Assembly: GCA_905234005.1 (NCBI GenBank)
Contig: CAJOFW010000034.1
Span: 1-9,492, forward strand
DNA length: 9,492 bases
Direction of reading: 5' to 3'
Source: an uncultured Oscillospiraceae bacterium
Lineage (GTDB): Bacteria > Bacillota > Clostridia > Oscillospirales > Oscillospiraceae
Both the position numbers and the translations under genes were made by a program. Of the stretch, positions 1-6,308 are shown piece by piece. The notes under the pieces are model-generated. The model was not told the DNA's origin. It ran no database searches and saw nothing but the letters and a program-made list of their open reading frames with translations. How positions within the stretch are numbered: position 1 is the stretch's first letter; each line of letters opens with the position of its first letter.

Positions 1-1
1 T

Positions 2-97
2 GTATCTGAAATCTACTTAGATAAAGATTGCACGGAATTGTTTGATATGTCAGGTGATACGGGCGAAGATCTGGAATTGTTCGTTCCCCTTGATTGA
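2..97 (+). CDS. 3' end of a gene, possibly a GyrI-like/AraC effector-binding domain protein
   Basis: An open frame enters from the left edge and runs 31 codons to a TGA at 95-97; the other two + frames are closed at once (a TGA lies at 7-9 in the first). The visible residues are acidic and end in DLELFVPLD. A closing strand of the type E-L/I-W/F-x-P-L/I is typical of the C-terminus of GyrI-like/AraC_E_bind small-molecule-binding domains, found in multidrug-responsive regulators, and the preceding acidic segment also fits. That assignment is from memory of the family and rests on fewer than 30 residues. The gene ends 34 nt before the next start, so the two may be co-transcribed. Base composition is AT-richer than the transporter genes. 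It could equally be the end of an unrelated acidic protein. Confidence 0.42.
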   Translation, partial: VSEIYLDKDCTELFDMSGDTGEDLELFVPLD

Positions 98-131
98 TTC
101 AAGAACCGGCTTTTGAAGAGGATTATGCAAC

Positions 132-674
132 ATGAAAATGAATAGTAAGGCGATGAAGCAGATCCATATGATCATGATGATCGTGCTCCTTATAATGAAT
201 ACTTTGATTCTTGTACCATTGCTCCGAGCACCGTATCCTAAGTTTGCAGGTGCGCTTTATAATGTAATAAACTGCCTTGCTTTGGTATTCGGAATCGTTT
301 ATCTCCGAAAAGGGTACAATTACAAGCTGTTTCTGCTGTTGGTAGCAGCCAGCAACCTGGCGCTTATCGGGACTATGTTTACTTATGCGGGGCTACAGGG
401 TATTCGATTAACGATTGCAGCAGGCGCTATCATCATCAAGATAATCCTTATACTGGCTTTAGCGTTCGCAAAAGATCTGGGGAGAAGAAATTCCCGGATC
501 ATATTTTGTGTTCTCTTGACTGTAGAACTGATCTACGGCTTTTTGTTTGCACCACGAGGTTTTTTGCCTGTGAGTATCATTGTGCTTGTTCTTTCGAGAT
601 TGATTATGACGGGTGTGATAGGATTGGCAATAAAAGGAAAGTATGAGGATAAGGCTTCGAGAGGTGCTTCGTGA
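132..674 (+). CDS. Six-helix integral membrane protein of unknown function
   Basis: A 180-residue protein that I do not recognise. The ATG at 132 is preceded by GAAGAGG at 115-121 with 10 nt spacing; the ATG two codons later would be spaced too far. Six hydrophobic stretches are visible at about residues 11-31, 39-58, 64-86, 91-112, 122-140 and 145-167, linked by short loops rich in Lys/Arg, with a charged C-terminal tail (KGKYEDKASR). There is no signal-peptide cleavage site, no transporter or enzyme motif, and no cluster of charged residues within the helices. The DNA is visibly AT-richer than the operon that follows and uses A/T-ending codons freely, unlike the C/G-ending codons of the opp genes. 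It follows closely on the partial gene at the left edge, so it may be the membrane partner of a small regulated unit. The frame, ribosome site and hydrophobicity make it a convincing gene; its role is unknown. Confidence 0.75.
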   Translation: MKMNSKAMKQIHMIMMIVLLIMNTLILVPLLRAPYPKFAGALYNVINCLALVFGIVYLRKGYNYKLFLLLVAASNLALIGTMFTYAGLQGIRLTIAAGAIIIKIILILALAFAKDLGRRNSRIIFCVLLTVELIYGFLFAPRGFLPVSIIVLVLSRLIMTGVIGLAIKGKYEDKASRGAS

Positions 675-800
675 GGTGCCCGTAAATTGAGCATTGAGGG
701 AAGTAATTACAATGATAAGCATACCAATATCATTTGTTTTAATTTCCTATATTATATGGCAGATAAAATAAATTCACATTGTATGGCTAAAGAATGAACT

Positions 801-831
801 GCGAAACCTGCGCATACTTCGCGCAAGCGAA
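801..831 (+). promoter_or_regulatory. Possible mutually exclusive hairpins in the leader
   Basis: TTCGC at 818-822 is followed by a GCAA tetraloop (GNRA type) and GCGAA at 827-831, a perfect 5-bp hairpin. The same TTCGC can pair with an identical GCGAA at 801-805. A third pairing, TGCGC at 809-813 with GCGCA at 821-825, excludes both. The stems are short, so this may be chance, but three competing perfect stems within 31 nt, 20 nt upstream of the Shine-Dalgarno site, could form a simple RNA switch. Confidence 0.25.
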
Positions 832-850
832 CGGAATAAAAAATCAACAC

Positions 851-858
851 AAGGAGGA
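851..858 (+). promoter_or_regulatory. Ribosome binding site that fixes the lipoprotein start
   Basis: AAGGAGGA lies 8 nt before the ATG at 866. An upstream in-frame ATG at 794 would add 24 polar residues ahead of the lipoprotein signal and has no comparable ribosome site, so 866 is chosen as the start. Confidence 0.85.
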
Positions 859-865
859 CAATCAA

Positions 866-3316
866 ATGAGCAAACTGAGCAGAATTCTCTCCCTCATCCT
901 GGCTCTCGCGATGGTATTCGCGCTGGCCGGCTGCGGCAGCAGCGGCACGGCGGACACCGCCGCGGAGCCTGAGACCGCCGGGGAGCCGGCGGCGGAGGCG
1001 ACCGCCGGGGAGCCGGCCGAATCGGCGGAGGCCGAGGAGGAGCCTGCGGCCGAACCGGCGGAGGAGCCGGCTATCGAGGAGGAGGCGGCGGCGGAGCCTG
1101 ACCGTGTGGTCGACGCCGACACCCCGCTTGTCGTGGGCTACTCCCCCTTCAACAGCAAATTCTCCCCGTTCTTCTCCGAGACGGCGTACGACCAGGACGC
1201 CTGGTTTATCACGCAGATCAGCCTTCTGCCCAGCGACCGCACCGGCGCTGTGCTGCTGAACGCCATGGAGGGCGAAACGGTCGAATATAACGGCACGCCG
1301 TACACCTACTACGGCCCGGCCAACTGCGTCATCACCGAGAACGACGACGGCACGGTGTACTATGACTTCACCCTCCGCGACGATCTCGTATTCTCCGACG
1401 GCGAGCCGGTCACGATCGACGACGTGATCTTCTCGATGTATGTTCTCTGCGACCCGACATACGACGGCTCAAGCACGCTGTACGCCCAGCCGATCGAGGG
1501 CATGGACGCCTATCGCTCCGGCATGGAAACGCTTCTGAACCTCATCTACGCCGCCGGCCGCGACAACGCCGACTTCACCTACTTCACCGAGGAGCAGCAG
1601 AACACCTTCTGGGAGAAGTATGACGCCGCCGCAGCGGCCCTGGCCGAGGAGATCGTCGCCTACTGTGTCGACAACGGCTACAACGAGGAGGGCGACATCA
1701 CGGGCGCCGCCGCGAACTGGGGCTTCGATATCCCCGAGGACGGCACGATCGACGACTTCGCCGCCGCCCTGCAGGACGCCTACGGCGCCGACGTCGCGAC
1801 GATGATCGACGTGGAGAACGCCGGCTCCTCGGTGGACGATCTGTTCCCCGGTCTTGAGGAGTTCACGGCCTCCGGCGTCGAGACCGGCGAGTCCGCGCCG
1901 AATATCTCCGGCATCCAGAAGATCGACGACTACAACCTCCGCGTCGTGCTGACCAAGGTGGACGCCACCGCCATCTATCAGTTCACGCTCGCGATCGCCC
2001 CGCTGCACTACTACGGCGACCCGGCGCTGTACGACTACGACAACAACCAGTTCGGCTTCGTCAAGGGCGACCTCAGCACCGTCCGCGAGAAGACCACCCA
2101 GCCGCTCGGCGCCGGCCCCTACAAGTTCATCAAGTTTGAGAACGGCGTCATCAACTATGAGGCCAACGAGCTCTACTTCGAGGGCGAGCCTGTGACGAAG
2201 TACGTGAACTTCCAGCAGTGCACCACCGACGACGACAAGCTCAACGGCGTCGTCACCGGCACGATCGACATCACCGATCCCTCCTACTCCAACGACACCG
2301 TCGAGGCCATCAAGGCCGCGAACGGCAACGACGACGTGAACGGCGACGTCGTGATCACCGACACCGTGGACAACCTCGGCTACGGCTACATCGGCATCAA
2401 CGCCTACACCACCAACGTCGGCGGCGAGCCGGATTCCGACGCGTCCCGCGCCCTGCGCAAGGCGTTCGGCACGATCTTCTCCGTGTACCGCGACGTGGCC
2501 ATCGACTCCTACTACGGCGAACGCGCCGCCGTCATCAACTACCCGATCTCGAATACCTCCTGGGCCGCCCCGCGTCCCGCGGACGACGGCTACAAGACCG
2601 CGTTCTCCGTCGATGTGGACGGCAACGACATCTACACCTCCGCCATGACCGACGAGGAGAAGTACGCCGCCGCGCTGGACGCCGCCCTCGGCTTCTTTGA
2701 GGCGGCGGGCTACACCGTCGAGGACGGCGTGCTGACAGCCGCCCCCGAGGGCGCCTCCCTCGAGTACACCTTCTGGATCCCCGCTGACGGCACCGGCGAC
2801 CACCCGGCGTTCATGATCGTGAACGAGGCGTCGAAGGCCCTCGCCTCGATCGGCCTGAACCTCATCATCAAGGATCTGTCGAACTCGTCCGACCTCTGGG
2901 ACGCGCTGGACGCGCTCGAGGTCAATATGTGGGCCGCCGCCTGGGGCGCGACGGTCGATCCCGATATGTACCAGATCTATTACTCCGACAAGGCCAACGG
3001 CCCGACCGACACGGCCGGCATGAACCCGCTCGGCGGCCCGAATCAGGGCGGCTCGAACTACGAGTACTGCATCGCCGACGAGGAGCTTGACCAGCTCATT
3101 CTGGACGCCCGCGCCTCTACCGATCAGGAGTACCGCAAGGCCGTCTACAAGGCCTGCCTCGATATCATCATCGACTGGGCCGTGGAGATCCCGACCTACC
3201 AGCGCCAGAACGCCATCATCTTCAGCAGCGAACGCGTGGACACCGCCACCATCACCCCCGACATCACCACGTTCTACCCCTGGCTGAACGAGATTCAGAA
3301 CGTCGCTCTCCAGTGA
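866..3316 (+). CDS. oppA: Peptide/nickel-type ABC transporter substrate-binding lipoprotein, family 5 (OppA/DppA-like), enlarged
   Basis: This binds the substrate, probably short peptides, outside the membrane and delivers it to the OppB/OppC channel. Residues 1-22 are a lipoprotein signal ending in LAGC, so Cys23 would be lipidated. Residues 24 to about 77 form an Ala/Glu/Pro-rich linker with repeated TAGEPA units. The family 5 binding domain follows; its signature is seen at about 168-187 (FTLRDDLVFSDGEPVT and on), and later family-typical stretches are GYIGINAYTTN and WAAAWGATVDPDMY. At 816 residues it is well above the usual 500-600. The excess is the linker plus about 130 residues (about 217-345) inserted after the first signature, mostly predicted helix and acidic (FWEKYDAAAAALAEEI, DDFAAALQDAYG). 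A strong ribosome site fixes the start. It stands first in the operon and is separated from oppB by hairpins, which suits higher expression. Dipeptide, oligopeptide or another ligand cannot be told apart from sequence. Confidence 0.93.
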   Translation: MSKLSRILSLILALAMVFALAGCGSSGTADTAAEPETAGEPAAEATAGEPAESAEAEEEPAAEPAEEPAIEEEAAAEPDRVVDADTPLVVGYSPFNSKFSPFFSETAYDQDAWFITQISLLPSDRTGAVLLNAMEGETVEYNGTPYTYYGPANCVITENDDGTVYYDFTLRDDLVFSDGEPVTIDDVIFSMYVLCDPTYDGSSTLYAQPIEGMDAYRSGMETLLNLIYAAGRDNADFTYFTEEQQNTFWEKYDAAAAALAEEIVAYCVDNGYNEEGDITGAAANWGFDIPEDGTIDDFAAALQDAYGADVATMIDVENAGSSVDDLFPGLEEFTASGVETGESAPNISGIQKIDDYNLRVVLTKVDATAIYQFTLAIAPLHYYGDPALYDYDNNQFGFVKGDLSTVREKTTQPLGAGPYKFIKFENGVINYEANELYFEGEPVTKYVNFQQCTTDDDKLNGVVTGTIDITDPSYSNDTVEAIKAANGNDDVNGDVVITDTVDNLGYGYIGINAYTTNVGGEPDSDASRALRKAFGTIFSVYRDVAIDSYYGERAAVINYPISNTSWAAPRPADDGYKTAFSVDVDGNDIYTSAMTDEEKYAAALDAALGFFEAAGYTVEDGVLTAAPEGASLEYTFWIPADGTGDHPAFMIVNEASKALASIGLNLIIKDLSNSSDLWDALDALEVNMWAAAWGATVDPDMYQIYYSDKANGPTDTAGMNPLGGPNQGGSNYEYCIADEELDQLILDARASTDQEYRKAVYKACLDIIIDWAVEIPTYQRQNAIIFSSERVDTATITPDITTFYPWLNEIQNVALQ
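973..1017 (+). repeat. 18-nt direct repeat in the lipoprotein linker
   Basis: An identical 18-nt unit beginning GACCGCCGGGG occurs at 973-990 and 1000-1017, a period of 27 nt or nine codons, encoding TAGEPA twice. It lies in the Ala/Glu/Pro linker behind the lipidated cysteine. Such in-frame units can expand or contract and so alter the length of the tether. Confidence 0.8.
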
Positions 3317-3352
3317 ATAATCCCCCGGAGGGGCGCCCGGCGTCCCTCCCCG

Positions 3353-3393
3353 GCCGGTCCTGCGGCCCCGTGCCGCAGGACCGGCTCGGTTTA
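3353..3393 (+). terminator. GC-rich hairpin after oppA (partial terminator or mRNA stabiliser)
   Basis: A perfect 14-bp stem pairs 3353-3366 with 3372-3385 around a 5-nt loop (CCCGT). The tail is TCGGTTT, a weak U tract, so read-through into oppB is likely. A second, smaller stem just upstream pairs 3327-3335 with 3341-3349 with one G-U pair. The location between the binding-protein gene and the permease genes is where such operons commonly reduce downstream transcription or protect the upstream mRNA from 3' decay. Confidence 0.8.
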
Positions 3394-3395
3394 TA

Positions 3396-3421
3396 ATACT
3401 TTTTCTTGAAAGAAAAAGTAT
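3396..3421 (+). repeat. A/T palindrome behind the GC-rich hairpin
   Basis: ATACTTTTTCT at 3396-3406 and AGAAAAAGTAT at 3411-3421 form a perfect 11-bp inverted repeat with a TGAA loop. The arms contain T5 and A5 runs, so it could act as a terminator in either direction, or supply U residues to the preceding GC-rich stem. It is followed by an AT-rich stretch with a CTTTGCA direct repeat (3431-3437 and 3467-3473). The whole block resembles an interspersed intergenic repeat more than a gene-specific site; that is inference. Confidence 0.6.
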
Positions 3422-3511
3422 CAAAAAGAACTTTGCATTCGCTTTGAAAAGACAGCGTTTCCAAGGCTTTGCACCCGGTAACGAAACAAAGCTTTTAATT
3501 ATATAACAGTA

Positions 3512-3517
3512 TATAAT
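3512..3517 (+). promoter_or_regulatory. Possible -10 box of an internal promoter for the permease genes
   Basis: A perfect TATAAT at 3512-3517 sits 37 nt before the oppB start in an AT-rich stretch. No good -35 box is found at 16-18 nt upstream (the sequence there is AAGCTT-like), and there is no extended TG motif, so support is only the -10 box, the position and the hairpins upstream that would make a separate promoter useful. Confidence 0.3.
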
Positions 3518-3554
3518 CACACCGAAGGCCGCATATTCAACGGAGGATCCATCC

Positions 3555-4541
3555 ATGCGCAAATACATCCTCAAGCGCATCCTGCTGTCGATCGTCATCT
3601 TTTTCTTTGTCATGCTCATCGTCTACGCGCTCATGCGCTGTCTGCCCACGTCGTATATCGAGTCCATCGCACGGCAGAAATCGCAGCAGCCCGGCTCAAA
3701 GAGCTACGAGGAGTGGATGGCGCAGCTCTCCGCCATGTACAACATGGACAAGGGCATTCTGGCCGGCTACCTCGGCTGGCTCGGGGACTTTTTCCGGGGC
3801 AATTTCGGCGACAGCTGGTATTACACCGTCCCCGTCATCGACAAATTCAACGAGACCGTCTGGCTGTCGTTCGTGATGGGCCTGATCGCGTTCTTCTTCG
3901 AGCTGATCATCGCGATCCCGCTCGGCGTCATCGCCGCGACGAAGCAGTACAGCCGCGCGGACTACGCGATCTCCGTCATCGCGCTGGCGGGCATATCGCT
4001 CCCGACGTTCTTCTTCGCGTCGCTTCTGAAGCTGCTGTTCTCGGTCAAGCTCGGGTGGTTTGATCTGTTCGGCCTCGTAGGCCGCAGCTACAGCCAGCTC
4101 TCCCCGTGGGGGCAGCTTCTCGACAAGGGGCACCACCTCGTCCTGCCCGTGGTGACGCTCGTGGTCGTCAGCATCGGCTCCCTCATGCGCTATACGCGCA
4201 CGAATATGCTCGAGGTGCTGAACGCCGACTACATCCGCACGGCCAGGGCCAAGGGCCTGAGCGAGAAGAAGGTCATCTACCATCACGCCTTCCGCAACAC
4301 CCTGATTCCCCTCGTCACCATCATCGGCGGCAGCCTGCCCGGCCTGTTCTCGGGCGCGCTGATCACCGAGACGCTGTATTCGATCCCCGGCATTGGCTAC
4401 ACCTCGTACCACGCCATGGTCGGCGGGGATATCCCGTTTTCGATGTTCTATCTCGCGTTTCTCGCGATCCTGACGCTGCTCGGAAACCTGATATCCGACA
4501 TCCTGTACGCGGTGGTCGATCCCCGCGTACGCATCGCGTGA
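3555..4541 (+). CDS. oppB: Peptide ABC transporter permease, OppB/DppB type
   Basis: One of the two channel subunits of the importer in the cytoplasmic membrane. The 328-residue length is normal for the family. Visible features are an N-terminal helix at about 9-29 preceded by basic residues (RKYILKRIL); an extracytoplasmic segment of about 65 residues with the family-typical GNFGDSW; further helices from about residue 100 on; the cytoplasmic EAA loop at about 225-245 (DYIRTARAKGL followed by HHAFRNTLIP), which contacts the ATPases; the ETLYSIPGIG stretch; and the C-terminal DPRVRIA. The ATG at 3555 has GGAGG at 3542-3546 with 8 nt spacing. It is followed after 19 nt by oppC. No residue typical of the family seems missing. 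Confidence 0.95.
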   Translation: MRKYILKRILLSIVIFFFVMLIVYALMRCLPTSYIESIARQKSQQPGSKSYEEWMAQLSAMYNMDKGILAGYLGWLGDFFRGNFGDSWYYTVPVIDKFNETVWLSFVMGLIAFFFELIIAIPLGVIAATKQYSRADYAISVIALAGISLPTFFFASLLKLLFSVKLGWFDLFGLVGRSYSQLSPWGQLLDKGHHLVLPVVTLVVVSIGSLMRYTRTNMLEVLNADYIRTARAKGLSEKKVIYHHAFRNTLIPLVTIIGGSLPGLFSGALITETLYSIPGIGYTSYHAMVGGDIPFSMFYLAFLAILTLLGNLISDILYAVVDPRVRIA

Positions 4542-4545
4542 GAGA

Positions 4546-4550
4546 GGAGG
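4546..4550 (+). promoter_or_regulatory. Ribosome binding site that supports a GTG start for oppC
   Basis: GGAGG at 4546-4550 lies 10 nt before GTG at 4561. The first in-frame ATG is codon 62, within the conserved N-terminal domain just before the first helix, with no ribosome site; it would remove the OppC_N motif start. GTG at 4561 is therefore preferred. Confidence 0.75.
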
Positions 4551-4560
4551 GACGCAAATC

Positions 4561-6291
4561 GTGAACAACGAGCCTGAAAACAGAAGGCAAACCGCCGAAG
4601 GCGGCGCCGACGGAATTGAACGCGGCGGCGTTTTTGAAGCCGGAAACGCCGACGCCGGCATAAACGCGGACACAGCCGCAAAGGACGCCGGTTCATATTC
4701 CCTGAACGACGACCGCCGCGTCAAGGTCCTCTCCCCCGGCGCGATGGTGGCGAGACGGTTTTTCCGCAACCGCATCGCCGTGGCCGGTCTCGTGATCCTG
4801 GCGTTTATGTTCCTGTTCTCGTTCGTGGGCGGCCTTCTCACGCCGTACACGGAGGATCAGCAGTTCTACCGCATCGAGTACCAGTACAAGGAATACGCCG
4901 CCGTCGTCGAGAACGACGAATTCCGCTTCGCGGCTGCGGACGGACAGAGCTACACAAGCGCCATCCACGCCCAGTTCATCCGGGCGCTCAACAGCGCTCC
5001 GGCCGCCTCCGCGGCCGAGACGCCGGCGTCCGCCGGGGCGGCGGGGATCGTGAAGCCCGGCGCCGTCGGCGCGGGCAGCCTCACGTCGTTTACCTATCGC
5101 GACACCACGTACTACATCTACCGGGACGGCGAGGATTTCTACCGTGTCACGCTCGGAAACGGCACCGTCGTCGGCATCGAGTACAAGGACATCATCAGCT
5201 CCAGCATCGCCGGGCAGCGGCTCGGCTTCGACTTCCAGTACGGCGCCCTGCTCGCAAAAGCCACGGGCGAGAGCGCGTTCTCCGTGGACGGCGTCGCTTA
5301 CGCGCTCGATGAGGACGGACTCGTCACCAGAGACGGCGAGGAGATCGCGTTCATCAGCCGCTACGTCGTGAACGCCCTGTCGCCGGACGTCTTCATCAGC
5401 CGGGCGTTTCAGGAGGAGCTGCAGGAGTCTCTCATGCTTGCCCGTGAAAACGGCGAGGCCGAATTCCTCTTCACGGACGAGGCCGGCGAGACACACGAGT
5501 ATGTCGTTCGCTGGCGGCCGAGCTACGCGAACTGGCAGGTCATGCAGGAGACCGAGACCCGCACCTACGATACCTACGCCTCACCGAGCCGCGCCCACTG
5601 GCTCGGCACCGACCGCAACGGCATGGATATGCTCACCCGGCTGATGTACGGCGGCCGCGTATCGCTGATCATCGGCTTTATCGTGGAGTTCATCTCTACG
5701 ATCCTCGGCGTCATCCTCGGCGGCGTCGCCGGTTATTTCGGCAGGTGGGTCGATAACCTCATCATGCGTATTGTGGATATCTTCTACTGCATCCCGTCCA
5801 TGCCGATCATCATCATTCTGGGCGCGGCGATGGACGCCATGAGCGTCGATCCGCAGGTGCGTATGATCTACCTCATGCTGATTCTGGGCTTCCTCGGCTG
5901 GCCGGGTGTGGCCCGGCTTGTGCGCGGACAGATCCTCTCGCTGCGCGAACAGGAGTTCATGGCCGCGACCGAGGCCGGCGGCATCCGCGTATCCCGGCGC
6001 ATATTCCGGCACCTGATCCCGAACGTCATCCCGCAGCTCATCGTGTCCGTCTCCATGGGCATCGGCGGCACGATCATCACCGAATCGACGCTGTCCTTCC
6101 TCGGCCTCGGCGTCAAGTTCCCGTTCGCCTCCTGGGGCAACATCATCAACGACGTCAATAACACCTTCGTGCTGACGACCTACTGGTTCATCTGGATCCC
6201 CGCCGGTACGCTGCTGCTCATGACCGTGCTGGCGTTCAACCTCGTCGGCGACGGTCTGCGCGACGCCTTTGACCCGCGCATGAAACGCTGA
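4561..6291 (+). CDS. oppC: Peptide ABC transporter permease, OppC/DppC type, with a large extracytoplasmic insertion
   Basis: This is the second channel subunit. It has 576 residues, against about 280-340 usual. Residues 1 to about 55 are a hydrophilic tail. The OppC_N-type region (LSPGAMVARRFFRNRIAVAG) leads into helix 1 at about 72-93. The conserved HWLGTDRNG, normally some 25-40 residues after helix 1, begins only at 346. The stretch 97-340 is thus an insertion of about 245 residues, placed outside the cell by topology. An Ala/Gly/Pro linker (about 145-173) splits it into a short and a longer part, both rich in Tyr, Asp and likely beta strands. After it the family core is normal: helices at about 365-390, 403-425 and 433-452; the EAA loop at about 465-490 (EFMAATEAGG, then HLIPN); ITESTLSFLGLG; and a final helix with DAFDPRMKR at the end. 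The reading frame is intact and codon use is uniform, so a frameshift or recent fusion is not suggested. I do not recognise the inserted domain. Confidence 0.92.
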   Translation: MNNEPENRRQTAEGGADGIERGGVFEAGNADAGINADTAAKDAGSYSLNDDRRVKVLSPGAMVARRFFRNRIAVAGLVILAFMFLFSFVGGLLTPYTEDQQFYRIEYQYKEYAAVVENDEFRFAAADGQSYTSAIHAQFIRALNSAPAASAAETPASAGAAGIVKPGAVGAGSLTSFTYRDTTYYIYRDGEDFYRVTLGNGTVVGIEYKDIISSSIAGQRLGFDFQYGALLAKATGESAFSVDGVAYALDEDGLVTRDGEEIAFISRYVVNALSPDVFISRAFQEELQESLMLARENGEAEFLFTDEAGETHEYVVRWRPSYANWQVMQETETRTYDTYASPSRAHWLGTDRNGMDMLTRLMYGGRVSLIIGFIVEFISTILGVILGGVAGYFGRWVDNLIMRIVDIFYCIPSMPIIIILGAAMDAMSVDPQVRMIYLMLILGFLGWPGVARLVRGQILSLREQEFMAATEAGGIRVSRRIFRHLIPNVIPQLIVSVSMGIGGTIITESTLSFLGLGVKFPFASWGNIINDVNNTFVLTTYWFIWIPAGTLLLMTVLAFNLVGDGLRDAFDPRMKR

Positions 6292-6308
6292 GAAGGGAGG
6301 ATTTTCAC

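Larger units (their letters stand above)
675..865 (+). other. AT-rich intergenic region and leader of the peptide-binding protein gene
   Basis: This is 191 nt without a gene. The part from about 700 to 790 is strongly AT-rich (including overlapping -10-like boxes TATATT at 748-753 and TATTAT at 750-755, and TAAAAT at 764-769) and is the likely place for the promoter of the binding-protein gene. I could not pair any of these boxes with a good TTGACA-like box at 16-18 nt, so no promoter is called. From about 800 onward the base composition shifts towards the GC-rich style of the operon. No riboswitch class that I know is recognisable. Confidence 0.45.

Noticed and set aside
459..722. 87-codon - strand frame opposite the membrane protein gene
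   Set aside because: It has no domain or ribosome site, and the + strand gene has a clear six-helix pattern.
734..769. Promoter for oppA made of TTGTTT at 734-739 and TAAAAT at 764-769
   Set aside because: The spacing is 24 nt, too long for a standard promoter, and other -10-like boxes in this stretch have no suitable -35 box.
794..865. In-frame upstream ATG that would extend the binding protein by 24 residues
   Set aside because: It would place polar residues before the lipoprotein signal and has no ribosome site, whereas AAGGAGGA lies 8 nt before the ATG at 866.
1469..3619. Open frame of about 716 codons on the - strand opposite oppA
   Set aside because: It is a by-product of GC-rich codon use in oppA. 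The translation is Val/Gly/Asp/Arg-rich without any domain, and it runs through the hairpins and into oppB.
3696..4850. Open frame of 384 codons on the - strand opposite oppB
   Set aside because: It is a shadow frame with low-complexity charged sequence and no motif; oppB and oppC are convincingly coded on the + strand.
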